Assembly: GCF_008831285.2 (NCBI RefSeq)
Contig: NC_045145.1
Coordinates: 22,400,040-22,464,039, forward strand
Source of the DNA: Nymphaea colorata
Lineage: Eukaryota > Streptophyta > Magnoliopsida > Nymphaeales > Nymphaeaceae
DNA length: 64,000 nucleotides
Direction: 5' to 3'
This document shows positions 11,405 to 22,837 of this stretch, piece by piece; position 1 is the first letter of the stretch; the number at the start of each line of letters is the position of its first letter. A model generated the notes under the pieces. It had not been told where the DNA came from, searched no databases, and was given only the letters and a program-made list of their open reading frames with translations. The position numbers and the translations under genes are program-made.

Positions 11405-11601
11405 ACTTACAATCCTCCCAGGCAGCCAGCTGCTTGGTCCTTCTTAGATTCTTGAGGCGGCGGTGGCGGCGGCGGCGGCGGTGGATGTACATATTGTGGA
11501 TACACAGGTGGAGGAGGGTACCCAGGCGGAGGGACTGGAGGGTATTGCGGAGGATACCCTTGTTGGGGAGGGTACCCTGCGGGTGGTGGTTGATTATACA
11601 T
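11405..11601 (-). CDS. CYSTM-type Pro/Tyr-rich small protein, first exon only
   Basis: The minus frame from the ATG at 11601 encodes 63 residues: MYNQPPPAGYPPQQGYPPQY, several further YPP and GYPP repeats, a run of ten prolines, QESKKDQAAGCLGG. Two bases later (exon end 11411) the minus strand reads GTAAGT at 11405-11410, a perfect donor. Plant CYSTM (cysteine-rich transmembrane module) proteins have just this layout: GYPP repeats, then GCLxG, an intron, and a second exon with a Cys-rich membrane tail like LAALCCCC. I searched downstream on the minus strand to about 8500 by eye and did not find that tail, so either the second exon is lost or the intron is long and the exon degraded. An in-frame upstream ATG at 11634 adds 11 residues; I prefer 11601 because MYNQ/MSYYNQ is the usual family start. 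CYSTM proteins are small membrane proteins linked to stress tolerance. Confidence 0.65.
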
Positions 11602-12200
11602 CTCACTAGTGCAGGAGATCTCTGAATGGTACATAGAATCTACAGAAGAAGAAGAAGAAGAAAAAGATACAATTTTGATGAGGGGAGAAGTTTAGTTTTA
11701 TACATACATACGAACAAGTAAGATGATGGAATTAATTGATATTTGAATTGACTTGTACACAAGGAAGAGGTCTACTAAGGCTCCCCTCAGCAACTTTTTT
11801 TTTTTTTTTTTTCAATATTTCGTTCTTCCATGGCAACTATATAAACGAAAACCGAGCCCTTACCAGATCAGTTACTTGTCTACCCAAAAACATACGTGGG
11901 TTGAGAGCAACAGACCTAACTGTTTTGGGTTATTTAATTGATGGATTGTCGGACCTGATTATATTAGTGAAACAAATACGAAAGGACATTCTTGTGCATG
12001 AAAAATTTTGCGCGGCAGGGTTGTGTTAAGTAAAAAAAGAAGATTTTTAAAAGGATATAAAAGAATTATAAAAAAAGTAAAAAGTTTAAAAGGTACAATT
12101 CTTTATTTGTCTAACGCAACTCAATGGTCTGGCGGTCTAAAGCAACGTGACCTGGTCCTACCCGAACTCGGATCCAAGTTTGAAAAAGAAGCGAGCCGAT

Positions 12201-12545
12201 TCTTAGGAACAATACCCAATAAACTCTCCTCTCACACTCTCAAGAGGGGGTTAGAAGCAACAAGAAAGAAAACAACGATTTACGTGGTTCGGAGCAATAA
12301 TCTCCTACGTCCACGGTCGCACAGATCTATTGTATTCTCTCTGTTAGAAGAACACACACAGACAGACACTAACCAAGCGGCGGCCATCCTCAAAACATAA
12401 GGATTAGGGCAAACCCGCATTTGTACAAAATGACATATATGCCCTTACATAGGGAAAAATTTTCGTGGGGGGCTAACGCCCCCGAACCCCCAAGCAAAGG
12501 TGCGCAAATGAGTGTCCAGTATGAATTAAGTTCCATACACCAACA
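12201..12545 (-). mobile_element. Solo LTR, Copia-like, with 5-bp target duplication
   Basis: The 345-bp segment is flanked by CCGAT at 12196-12200 and 12546-12550. On the minus strand it begins TGTTGGTGTATGG, typical of Copia LTRs, and its 3' half carries CCGTGGACGTAGG and CCGAACCACGTAAATC, sequences commonly found in plant Copia LTRs. The paralogous block at 32640-32690 has the uninterrupted site (gcgatccgaccaactgttcc), so this is an insertion after block A was duplicated. The minus-strand 3' end reads CCTAAGA rather than ending in CA, a mild oddity. No gag, integrase or reverse-transcriptase remains adjoin it, so it is a solo LTR or a small LTR-derived element. Confidence 0.75.
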
Positions 12546-13829
12546 CCGATAAGTGTTTCAGCTCATAGATATGACATTTGATCAGTAATTGGAGCTGGTG
12601 TGGTTCATGAAACAGCATATGGAAGTAGAATCCAACTTCTATGAGGTCAATAACCTCAGGTTATGAACGAGTCGAGTTCAAGTCACACAAGCTTGACTAG
12701 TTTAAACTCGATTCGAATCATGTCTTCCTTGTTTGTTAATTTTCAGGGTCATGTTGGAAAATTTTCACATGTTTGAACACCATATTTATGGTTTTTATTT
12801 CATTTAAAGAAGAAAATATGAATCCAGTGACATAAGCTAGCCTAGGTCTCAGTTTACCAAGTCAAGCTCAAGTCATGTTCGAGCCATTGTACATTCGCAT
12901 TTCCCTGCCATCATGCACCTTCAAATGTCGCAATCCATTGAATTTTTTAAGGTGAGCAAGACATTTTCTTTTGTAAAATATGTTAGATCATTTGGGATTA
13001 CATAACCAAAACATTCTAAATTTATGCAAAAATGACATTTTTTTAGGTGTAACTAATATTTTAAAGGCGTTTACTTAATAATCAATGTTTTTATAAGCTT
13101 ATAAAATTCATCATATAAGTCCAAATGTTGCTTTTCACATAATCAGTTCAAGGAAAAATGTAGAAGCATGTGACCCTTCAACTTAATCTTGAACATTTTC
13201 GGCCAACGGTTTGATGATTGTTTTTTGCTTCAAAAGAAATATTCATCGGACAGACTTTTCAGAATTGCTTAGTCCATTCTCGATAATGAAGTTCATGCCG
13301 CCACAGGTTGGCCTATATGTATCTAGAAATTCAAAAACTTGAGATCTTATATTTCAAGGATTAATGGCAGCAGCAGCTGAATTGCACTTTAATTAAAAGA
13401 AACATTTCTTTTTCTCAGCAGAGTTCGGACCAGTTTCACATTTCAATATCTTCATTAAAAAGCATAATTATGGAAAAATTATGTTCAGATTTTTTTTAGA
13501 ACTTGTTTTAGAAAAAAAAAATAATAGGAGAAAACAGCATATATTTGGAACATGATCATCACACTCTCAGCAACTTAAAACCTCAAGGCTAATGCCATCA
13601 GGCCCAGGGCTTTTAAAAAACAATGACTTAAATTGCTGAAATAATTATCTTGCACACACATAATCTGATTGTAACAAAATCTGGTGCTCAGATGAAACTT
13701 TAGCTAATGACAAACAGGTGGCATCGTGGAAAAGTAATTTCTTTTTATCGAGTCAAACATGAAGACGGTCTAGATTTGGATAAAACAGCTTAAAACATGA
13801 TGCACTGGATCTAACATTGAAATTGTATA

Positions 13830-14190
13830 TATACGATATCTGACTACTTAGGTATTGGCTAATGTGATTGAGTGTAGGATTCAGATTTGAGTAGTCACAG
13901 CCATATCAGAGTTTCTGCAAATAGCGAGAATTAGATACATATTCATGCACAGACTAGGCTCTTCAGAGACATCCGACAAAAATGTGTCATGCACCGACTA
14001 CTTACGCGACCTGAATTTTCTTTTTGAATTCAACCAAATGAAATCATATATCATTGAATAAAATAAAATAATGGATAATAAATCTGAACCATTGGATGAC
14101 ATAGGCCGACTTTCCCTGTTTTCAGGGTTTACGACTGCTTCGAGATCGAAGTGGTCATACAATATACTATTCAACTTGGGTGTCACTAAT
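13830..14190. repeat. Block B, copy 1 of 5
   Basis: A stretch with the landmarks 'atacgatatctgactactta', 'catatcagagtttctgcaaatagcgagaa', 'ttctttttgaattcaaccaaatgaaatcata' and 'taaatctgaaccattggatg'. It recurs in direct orientation at about 19405-19770, 34080-34470, 58130-58460 and 63285-63600. No coding potential is evident. Confidence 0.85.
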
Positions 14191-14740
14191 TGCGGTTACT
14201 AGAAGAAGGGCCCATGAAAATTTTAATGGTTCTTTTCCATACCACACTTGGTTCGAGTACATCAGTACCAAGAACAGGCGCCATAGTTTCGCCATTGGTA
14301 TCCTTTGCCACTTTTAATCCGCAAAAAAGTATTTTGGAAAAACCATTTTTTTTAATTTCAAACAAGTGGTTAGAAATAAGAAAATTCTAGAAACATTTAA
14401 AGAATGAAAGAGAAAAGCCTGAATCTTACGTTGCTGGCGTGCGATTAGAGATGCCAATAGACGGGATTCAGATTGGACTTTCTCTTAACTCTTCAACTGT
14501 ATCCGCTCGTTCCAACATTCATATATTTGTCGGATATGAATGAAGAAATGCCAAACCATATCTGAATCGAAATTCCACTTTTGAATTCACATCCGAATTC
14601 CGAACTGTATTACAATACGTTAAAAGAACCAACTTTGTAACTGTCCAGACATTAGATGGTATTTGTTTTAAATTAAATTTGACCAAAATCTGAATTTGAA
14701 TCCAAATTCAATGTATGTGTTTACAATTTGAAACCCAGTC
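14191..14740. other. Intergenic, no gene recognised
   Basis: AT-rich sequence between blocks B and E. Frequent 'gattcagattcaaatttgaat'-like words resemble other dispersed stretches of the window (16900-17050, 42640-42740, 58960), which suggests an old repeat. No gene signal is seen. Confidence 0.35.
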
Positions 14741-14744
14741 TGAG

Positions 14745-15199
14745 TCTGATTGACAAGAGTGATGAAAAAGTATGCATTTGTCTCCTTTGCAGCTTCTTCT
14801 CTCGTTCCACTCTTGGTTGCCGATGAAGTGCAACAACGACCCCTGCCTTACAAACAAACCAGAAAGCTAAAAAAAATAACTTTTAAGAGAAAAAAGAATG
14901 AAATGTCCATTCTGGTACAAAACCCAGAAAAAGGCGTCCAGTTTTTTTTTTTTATATGTTTTTATTAATTTATGAATCAAAATAATATGTTCGGTTAATT
15001 GTCAGATTCTCCAACATAGAGGTCAATACTAGTCGGTTAGTTTTGAAACACTTGGGTATAATTTTACATGCTGCGCTTCCCATGAGATCCCAACATTTGT
15101 ATTTGTGTTCAAACTTTTCATCCTTAAGGCTAGATATATTGGACCATGAATTTCAAAAACATGAAAAAGAAAGAATACTAAAGAGGAGATGGGTGTGTA

Positions 15200-15200
<1 letters not shown>
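14745..15200. repeat. Block E, copy 1 of 3
   Basis: It contains 'gacaagagtgatgaaaaagt', 'gccgatgaagtgcaacaac', 'ccttacaaacaa', 'aaaaaggcgtccag' and 'agattctccaacatagaggtcaatactagt'. The same order is present at 21585-22010 and 36740-37140. The frame from 14750 has an N-terminus like a signal peptide (MTRVMKKYAFVSFAASSLVPLLVADEVQQ), and the 21.6-kb copy preserves it, but neither extends into a recognisable protein. Confidence 0.7.

Positions 15201-15232
<32 letters not shown>
15201..15232. repeat. (AT)n microsatellite
   Basis: A short TA run at the right end of block E; an (AT)n run lies at the same place in the 37.1-kb copy. Confidence 0.9.
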
Positions 15233-15236
<4 letters not shown>

Positions 15237-15345
15237 CTTTTTTCTACAGAAGGTGGGTTAGATCAAGAGAAGTGAAAAAATAGTAGAGAAGGTGGATTTC
15301 TCTTCCTCTTTTGTTGTCTTCTCTCTTCTACCATTTAGGAGCGAC

Positions 15346-16266
15346 GTAAAAATTCCAGTACCATCTCTGCTCCATTGTGCTGCTGGAGGGCTTCCCTCTT
15401 CGTTGAACCGTTGGGGAGGAATACGTTTTTACGGTAATACCCTCGTACAGAGGAAAATTTACTACCATGAGTCAGCCAGGACATCAGGTAAAGAAGGTGG
15501 CATGGACAAAAAAAAGGAAAGGACAATCGGCTTTGACTTCTGCGCACCGTATAGCTCGCACGACCGGATTTCACGGGGTTTTCTACAATATTTTGAGTAG
15601 ATTACAGGGGTAATTTGGGACAAAATTATTCTCTCTCACACCACAAGACAAGACAAGACGTCCTTTTTCCTGAATTAAATCTTTGGCCCTCGACATCACT
15701 GCAAATGACCATCATATCCCTCTCACCAATTTATTAGTCAGCAGGCGTTAAATTGAATACCCTTTTATTTTTTTTATGTTAACGGTCTAAGGCGGTCAAA
15801 CCGGTTTGAAGCTACGACCTGAACTCCTTAGACCGTTAACATAAAAAAATAAGACGGGTATTCAATTTAACGCTGCTGACTAATAAACTGATGGGAGGGA
15901 TATGATGGTCATTTGCGGCCATGTGGCCGGCCAAAGATTTAATGCAGGAAAAGGACGTCTTGTCTTAACTTTTGGTGTGAGAGAGAATAATTTTGCCCCA
16001 AATCAGCCACGTAATTTATGCAAAATGTCGTCGAAAACCCCCGTGAAATCTAGTCGTGCAAACTATACTGTTCCGAAAGTCAAAGCCGATTGTTCTTTCC
16101 CTTGTTTTGGTCCATGCCTCCTTTGCCCACTGTCCTCGCTGACTTGTGGTAGTAAATTTTTCTCTACAAGGGTATTACCGTAAAAACGTATTCCTCCCCA
16201 ACGGTTCAATGAAGAAGGAAGCCGTCCAGCAGCACAATGGAGTAAGAGATCGTACTGGAACTTTAC
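15346..16266. mobile_element. Long foldback (terminal-inverted-repeat) element, about 0.92 kb
   Basis: The left arm 15346-15792 and right arm 15826-16266 are inverted copies of one another over essentially their full length, separated by a 33-base loop. Paired landmarks include gtaaaaattccagta with tactggaactttac at the ends, ccgttggggaggaatacgtt with its complement, and tatgttaacggtctaagg with ccttagaccgttaacata at the centre. Arms this long and alike indicate either a recent MITE/foldback insertion or strong gene conversion. No transposase frame is present, so it would be non-autonomous. I do not see a convincing target-site duplication, so the superfamily is open; a Mutator-like foldback is one option. 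Some flanking open frames are only reflections of the arms. Confidence 0.85.
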
Positions 16267-16538
16267 AAAATACCCAAAATACCCTCAAGCAAGAAAATTC
16301 AACGTACAGCTTGCTTCGCAACCAACTCTTCCTTTGAGAACGTTCCACGAGTCTTCTTTCCTCTCTCTCTTTTTTTTTTTATTTTATTTTTTTCCAATTT
16401 TTTATTCTTCACCAGCTTAAAAGTAAAGTTTGTGAAATAAGAAAAAATTCCTCCCCACAGCCTACACAAACTCGAACTCCCAAAATAAATCCTTTTCTTT
16501 TGATATTTCTTTCAGGTATTAGCCGGGATTCTTTTCCT
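16267..16538. other. Spacer between foldback and block P3
   Basis: AT- and pyrimidine-rich sequence with a poly-T tract near 16370-16390. No match elsewhere in the window and no gene signal. Confidence 0.4.
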
Positions 16539-19404
16539 ATGGAATTACGGATATTTGACCGATTTTTTTTACCAATTTTATGGGACGGATATAAATAAAT
16601 AAAATTTCCATTTAGAGGCCCTCAGTTTTGTGCATAATCTTAAAGTTTTTTTTTATTTTTTCCATTAACAGTCAGCAGGGGACTTTACATTGAGAATGTT
16701 CCCACAATGTCTAAGAAAATTATAAACAAGGCCTCTTCTTTTTTGTAAATTAAAATATGACGACCAGATTACAATTTACGACTGTATTCCTTGCGGCAGG
16801 TGTTCATTTCCCTCACGATTATATTTAAGAAAAGCTGCTACTGAAGTATGGATTATATTCATTTCCTTGATGATTCCATTTCAAATCTGATTGCCAATCA
16901 GATTCGACTCGAGTATTAAGAATCATTTCTGAATGTCCGATCTTAAGTTATAGATTTGGTTTTACAGGATAGGATCAGGATCCAAATTCAGTTACAAAAT
17001 CATTTGATTTAGTTGAAACCATTCAAATCTGGATCTGAACCAAATACAAGTGTTTACATCCCTGTACTCAAACTTCTAGTTGCTTGCATTACATGTGTCT
17101 TTGGACTTTGACATCCAAAAGGGCCAACATGCCGAAGCCACTTTTTTCTTTGCAGTTAGTTTTTTTTTAGTTGAAAATCTTAAACACAAAGCTATTTCTA
17201 ATAAACTCGCATATTTAATATGTCACAAGATTCTTCTACTTACAAAAAGCGGCTTTGAAAATAAATCTCTAAGTGTTTCAAAATATGAATATTCACAAAA
17301 GTGAGCACCCCTAGAAGGAATTAGGAAAAGCAGACGGATCAGGCTGGAGTCGTGTTATCAGATGCCTGGTTTTTTCTGTTCACTTGGGATTGAAACAAAC
17401 AGTGTTTAAGGTATTTTCCTTTTCACTTATGACAAGTTCTCCAAGACGAATTATCTCAACTTGCTTCTTAGCAAAAACTCAACGCTTTGGTGGTGCAATG
17501 TCCAAAGATTTGCTACCTCAACTTCTAAATGTGGTTATGCCGACGGTTGCAAAAAAATGTTTTCTTGGGAAAAAATTGTTCTTACCATTCAAACACTAGC
17601 AATATGAATTTAATATGCCTTTATAAATCTTACTATTAAAATGAGAGACATTTGACAAGAAGAACATTGTATTTCTTGTTACAAAATATTTCTAAGTCTC
17701 TTTTGAACTACACATTTTTGTTTCAAGAAACATGATGTCATTATGTCCGCCATTTGGTTGTTGTGGTTAGGAAGACCGTCTTTAATGACACCATATTTTA
17801 TAAAATAAAATATAGTGTGCATGCAATATGTTTTCTACAAACAAGTATTCTAATATCACAATGTTCTTTTTGTAAATATCCTCTTTTTTAGCAATAAGGT
17901 AGGGGGCCCACCTCCCAGCAGTTGGTTTCCGGATTAATAACACAATCTTTTTCTTATCAAACACACTCTTTAGAAACGAGTTGTATATATATAATAAAAT
18001 GAACATATGGTATTTTGAATGAAGCTTTATAGCACGCTGAAGCGCGTGTGTGTGATAGAGTTTCTTATAGATTAGGTTGACAATGAATCTTTATCCTCAA
18101 ATCCACGCATGTCCAGAGCCCTTTCTTCAGAAAATTCACTTTCTTTTATTGTCTTTACTTTTGTCACTTTAATAGCCTGTAAGAATGGATGGATAAAATG
18201 TGCCTCAAAAGTACAACTTGAGACATTCTGTGTGAAATTTTCACTTCTTGAGTCCAATATCATGGATTTTTCTTTTCAAAGCCTACTTTGTCCGTTTCAA
18301 TCTACTTAAACAAATGTGCTCGAGCCTTATTGCAGGCAAGTGAGACATGCCACCTAGAAAAACTTATCTTGAACGACATTTCTTATACATGCAAACATGT
18401 TCAAAAGATGATTTTCGCGTGTCACACATTAATATATTACTGAAATGTGATCATCTCCCTTTTTTTACATGAGAATGAGATCATTTAAATCACATTTCTA
18501 CAAGACAATGTCACACGGAAACTAAATGAAGTCTCTACAAACTTATATAGAGTTTGCAACTATCATGAGGGCCTAAGATAGAGGTTTCTGTATGCCTCAA
18601 AGAAAATTTGAACTTATATGCATTTGAGAATGCATACGTAGAGAAATGAACACAAACGTTATGTTGATCTTTTTGAATGATTAGCAATGTAATTGATTCT
18701 TAGCAGAATGAAAGATATCTTATTGGGCATATAAGGCTTTCAAATTACCCAGCATCTCCTTGTTGATCGATATTTTTATTCTAAGCACATTTTTAGAAGC
18801 ATTTGATAAGAAGAACAACGTGTTTTTGTAAGATATGTTCTAGAGTATATACAAAAAATATAGTACTTTTTTCTTTGAAGATACATAGTGTGGTTTTGTC
18901 TAGCATTTGATTGTTATATCTAAGGAAAAGCATCCACAATAATACCTTATTTCACTAAAATAAAAACATGGTGTTCTCTTGAAAGCCTATTTCATCTATT
19001 TCAATCTACTTCCAAAACATGGTTCAACTCTTTTGTCTGCAAGTGTGAGATATATATGTGAATTAAATAAGCTTGTCTTGAACAACTTGTTGTATGCATG
19101 CAAACACGCTCAAAAGTTCTTTGCGAGTATGTATTAATAATACCTTACCACAAACAAAATCCGTTAATGCCACCTCCCTCTTCTTTAGCAAGAGAAAGGA
19201 TCATTTATTTGCATTTTCTGGATGACAAGGTACGTAAAAACTAAAACTGGCTTTTCGACAACTTACAGAGCTTTTAACCTCAACATACGTTTAGCAAAGC
19301 TTTTCCCTATGCCCTAAAAAAGTGTTGAATTTACATGCTTTGTAGACACAATCTAAGAATCCATTGACGAAAGATCACGATCGCATGCCGATCTTTCCAC
19401 ATAA
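16539..19404. repeat. Block P3, copy 1
   Basis: It aligns in direct orientation with 61342-63284. Shared landmarks are 'atggaattacgg', 'cagtcagcaggggactttacatt', 'gtattccttgcggcaggtgttcatttccctcacgatta', 'ggctttgaaaataaatctc' and 'ccgatctttcca'. This copy has about 605 extra bases at 17324-17930 and about 290 extra bases near 18370-18660 relative to the second copy. No gene is supported; short frames such as 17080-17304 and its partner at 61806-62228 share residues (HKAISN-LAYL-CH) but do not resemble a known family. Confidence 0.8.
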
Positions 19405-19770
19405 CTTGTGTATATATCTGACTACTTAGATATTGGCTAATTTGACTTCAGATTTGAATAGACAAAGCCATATCAGAGTTTTCTGGAAATAGCGAGAATG
19501 AGATACATATTCATGATGTCTAACAGGTTAGGCAAGAAAAGCTATGCATGCACAGACTAGTCTCTTCAGACACATCCGAAAAGTGAATTTTCTTCTTGAA
19601 TTCAACCAAATGAAATCATATTTCATAGAATAAAGTACTCGATAATAAATCTGAACCATTGGATGTCATGCGCAGTTGGCGAGATGCAAAGCAATGACCT
19701 TTCCTGTCTTCAGGGTTGAGGGCTACTTCGGGATCTAAGTGGTAATGCAATATACTATTAATTCTAGTGT
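19405..19770. repeat. Block B, copy 2 of 5
   Basis: Same landmarks as the copy at 13830-14190 ('atctgactacttagatattggctaa', 'gaattcaaccaaatgaaatcata'). It sits between P3 and block C, the same order as at 63.3 kb. Confidence 0.8.
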
Positions 19771-19929
19771 CACGTATTGTCGTTGTTTACAGTAACAAAA
19801 AGTAACGGCCATGAGAATCAAATTGAAGACGTGTCCAGCTCTACTATGGTCTCCAAGATAATGATGTAGATGGCGTAAACTCAAATTCAATTAGATTTCT
19901 TAACCAAATATTAAAATTTTCCCTTCTTT

Positions 19930-20500
19930 TTTTTTAAGCAGTTCAGTCGACATCCCCCTTGTGACGAACTCCTGTGCTCCGGTCATTGTCTGTGGACGAG
20001 GGCCTGGCCAACAGCCTTGGTCGCTGCTTGGCATGGCCCGGCTGCATCGCCTCCGATCCTGGCCGCTGTACGAACAGGCTCGGCAGTTGTTGGCCAAGAC
20101 AATTGAAGCCCCGCTTATCCATGCAGCGGGAAAGCCTGGCCTGGCCACTGCTCGGCCAGGTCTCAACCATTGGGCCGCTGGTCGGCCAGGCGCGGGTGCT
20201 TGGCAGCCATGGCCGGCTGCTGACTGTATGATGATGCAGAAAGCTGAGGCCTGACCCCGGCCATAACCTCCCTGTCTTCCTCCTCGGCCACGGTTAGCCG
20301 TCGACCATCGGCGAGCTCTAGGGAGATTCCTGTCAGGTGACCTCTCTCCATTAATCCAACTTCCTTGTGAAACTTCCATAAGCAAATCACGCCGTCACGT
20401 TTCCTTATCAAGAAAAAATTTCATAATCACATCCCTGATTTTTATATGGGATTGACCGGAGATCTTATCTTCATTTCTGGAGATCTAACCATGCATTTTG
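19930..20500. repeat. Block C, copy 1: GC-rich duplicated segment with coding-like frames
   Basis: The left half (19960-20240) is GC-rich with repeated 'gctcggccaggc' words; the right half (20240-20500) carries 'cctcctcggccac', 'agccgtcgacc' and 'gacctctctccattaatccaac'. The right half recurs at 35250-35500, and both halves recur at 63650-64000. On the minus strand a frame with KEVGLMERGHLTGISLE and GRRLTVAEEE is kept in recognisable form in all three copies. I cannot name a family and the copies differ in frame continuity, so I call a duplicated block, not a gene. It might be a remnant of an exon or of an element. Confidence 0.5.
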
Positions 20501-22837
20501 AATCGATTGGGTTGCTAAGGTTTAACATTTCAATGATGAAACTGTGATTTTGTGTAAACAAATATTGCGATCGATAAGATATAAGCAATCTAGTTGTGAT
20601 AGTTGTGTTCCAAAAATTGTATTCAAAGAATATAGGTTTGTGCGTACGTACCCTCCAATCACATCGGCATTAATCAGATTCAGATAGAAGCTGTAAAGTG
20701 AAGTTGAACTAGAGATTAGGATATATAATACTCCCATGTCCATTGATCGTCGATGGGTCCTTTGGCCTGTGACAGGATTCAGATTCATAGTTAATTAAAT
20801 AGTCCCCCATATTTCTGTTATGGTTATAATTGCATGTAAATATAGTTTTGCAAATATGTGAACTGAGTAGTACGTGATTACATGAACTATTTTATGAACT
20901 ATTGGACCAGTTGGGGTAATATATTGTTCACGAAGTAACACGTCATACTTATTTAAAAAGCTAACTTTGTTTGCGATACCATGTCTTAATTAAGTTGATC
21001 AAACATTTTAAGATCATTTCCCATAGCGTTCATATCCACTCAGTTTATAAATGTGATTCATAGAATATATTGACTGAATGAATATGAAAAACTATATGAA
21101 TTCTTCTTAAAATATATTGATTAGTCACTACATATGGGCAGTAGCGTGAGCTGTACGTCAAATTAGTAGAATGGTAGCACCATGGAAGGAAGGAGGCTGC
21201 TTCCTCCGTAAGACTTCAAGCCAAGATGTGAGGAGGGCTTTTCACACGATAAAGGCACATCCAAAGAAAAAAGAAAAAAAAAAAAGTGGTCCGCATCTAG
21301 ACCCAACTTGATCGTATCGGTATCAGGTTTGAAATTTTAATTGCAATTAGAGGTGGAGCCACCATATGGCTCATCCAGGTTCACAAGTTTGTTTAATTTT
21401 ATGTTCATATTTTGATATATTTTATTGTTTATATGTATAAGTGTCCCAAAAAGAATTACAGATATTAAATTAATGTATCTTTCGTTCAAAATTTCTGACT
21501 CCGCTAATAAATGCGATTCATATGCTATTGACTCGTTCCTGAATGTTTCTCATGTGCAACTTCCGCTTGTTAGCTGCGAAATATCCACGACAAGAGTGAT
21601 GAAAAAGTATGCATTTGTCTCCTTCGCAGCTTCTTCACTCCTCTCATTCTTGGTTGCCGATGAAGTGCAACAACCACTGCCTTACAAACAACCGAGAAAG
21701 CTGAATAAATCACTTTTGGGAGAAAAGGACTAAAATGTCCTTTCATGGTACAAAACACAGAAAAAGGCGTCCAGTTTTTCTTTTTCTATATGTTTTATTA
21801 ATTTATGAAATCAAAATCATATGTTTATCTGTTAGATTCTCCAACATAGAGGTCAATACTAGTCCGTTAGTTTTGAAACACTTACTTATAATTTTACATG
21901 CTACATTTCTCATGCGACCCCTACATTTTTATTTATCCAAACTTTATATCCTTAAGGCTAGATATGTTGGACCATGAATTTTAAACATATGAAAAAGAAA
22001 GAAAGACAATATATGTAGACTCCTGTCAGAATTACTCGACCATCTAACCAAAATTGTTCATCTAAAACATATGGTGATTAAAAAAACAAGTCCTCACATA
22101 ATTTGGTTTTCGCATAAAAACGTCTTCTTTTATGATGTCATTCTTAGACGACCTAAAGCTAAGTCAACATCCTGAGTCTCTGCATACATGCACTTGTCAG
22201 CATTATGAAAAGTTTGAATAGTTCTAAGATCACATCACTATTCAATTGGGACTGACCCATGATCTTAATCAGCATTATAGCTGTTTCTCACCAATAAATT
22301 TTGTTCTTCAAAGTTAGGATACATCCATATTCATAAGTCACTAATGCCAAGATAACACAAGATAAAAAGTGAACATTTGCTTGTGAGTTAGTAAAAGGAT
22401 GTTTATGTATTCCCTTAACTATAACGTAGTACCTAAGGTTCTGAGTTTTCTTATATTTATAGGCTTTTCTAAGCAACTAACCATATAAAAGCAATATTCA
22501 TTTGCAAAAACACAGGAAATGACGTTTTCAAATCAAATTTTGCAATTCAGCTGAAAAGCTTGGACAATTCAATTATTCTGTTGGAAAATCAAAGCATAAC
22601 AGGGAACACAAAAAAAGTGTACTCTGAAAGGCAGAACGACAAATTTAGGAAAACAGCAGAAGGATATGTCTGAATTTAATTTCTTCAGCAGATACATTCC
22701 ACACTCTCAAAAATGGAAAAAAAAAAGGAAACGAAACACCAGATCCTACAAGCAATCATCAATCCTTTTTTCTCGTTATACAGCAAGAGGAAGAATTTGC
22801 TTGTCTTTCGCTGCTCGATTCACCATCACGTCCTCCT
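20501..22837. repeat. Blocks D, E and F, copy next to UPF0496 locus 3
   Basis: 20520-21590 matches about 35560-36720 ('gtgcgtacgtaccctccaatcac', 'aattagtagaatggtagcaccatggaaggaaggag'). 21585-22010 is block E. 22190-22837 is block F, the 3' flank of the UPF0496 gene, with 'agctgtttctcaccaataaattttgttc', 'gccaagataacacaagataaaa' and 'gcagatacattccacactctcaaaaatgg'. At 21345-21390 'gaggtggagccaccatatggctcatcc' resembles the inserted motifs at 36290 and 9600. No gene is supported. Confidence 0.7.

Larger units (their letters stand above)
11037..14190. repeat. Segmental duplication block A, copy 1
   Basis: This block aligns in the same orientation with 31222-34450 over most of its length and more loosely with 56785-58460. 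Shared landmarks are 'aatagccagtaagttc', the CYSTM exon, 'cagttacttgtctacccaaaaacata', 'gtctaaagcaacgtgacctgg', 'gttggcctat' with 'tctagaaattcaaaaacttgagatctta', and the B block at its right end. The solo LTR at 12201-12545 is present only in this copy. Confidence 0.85.
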
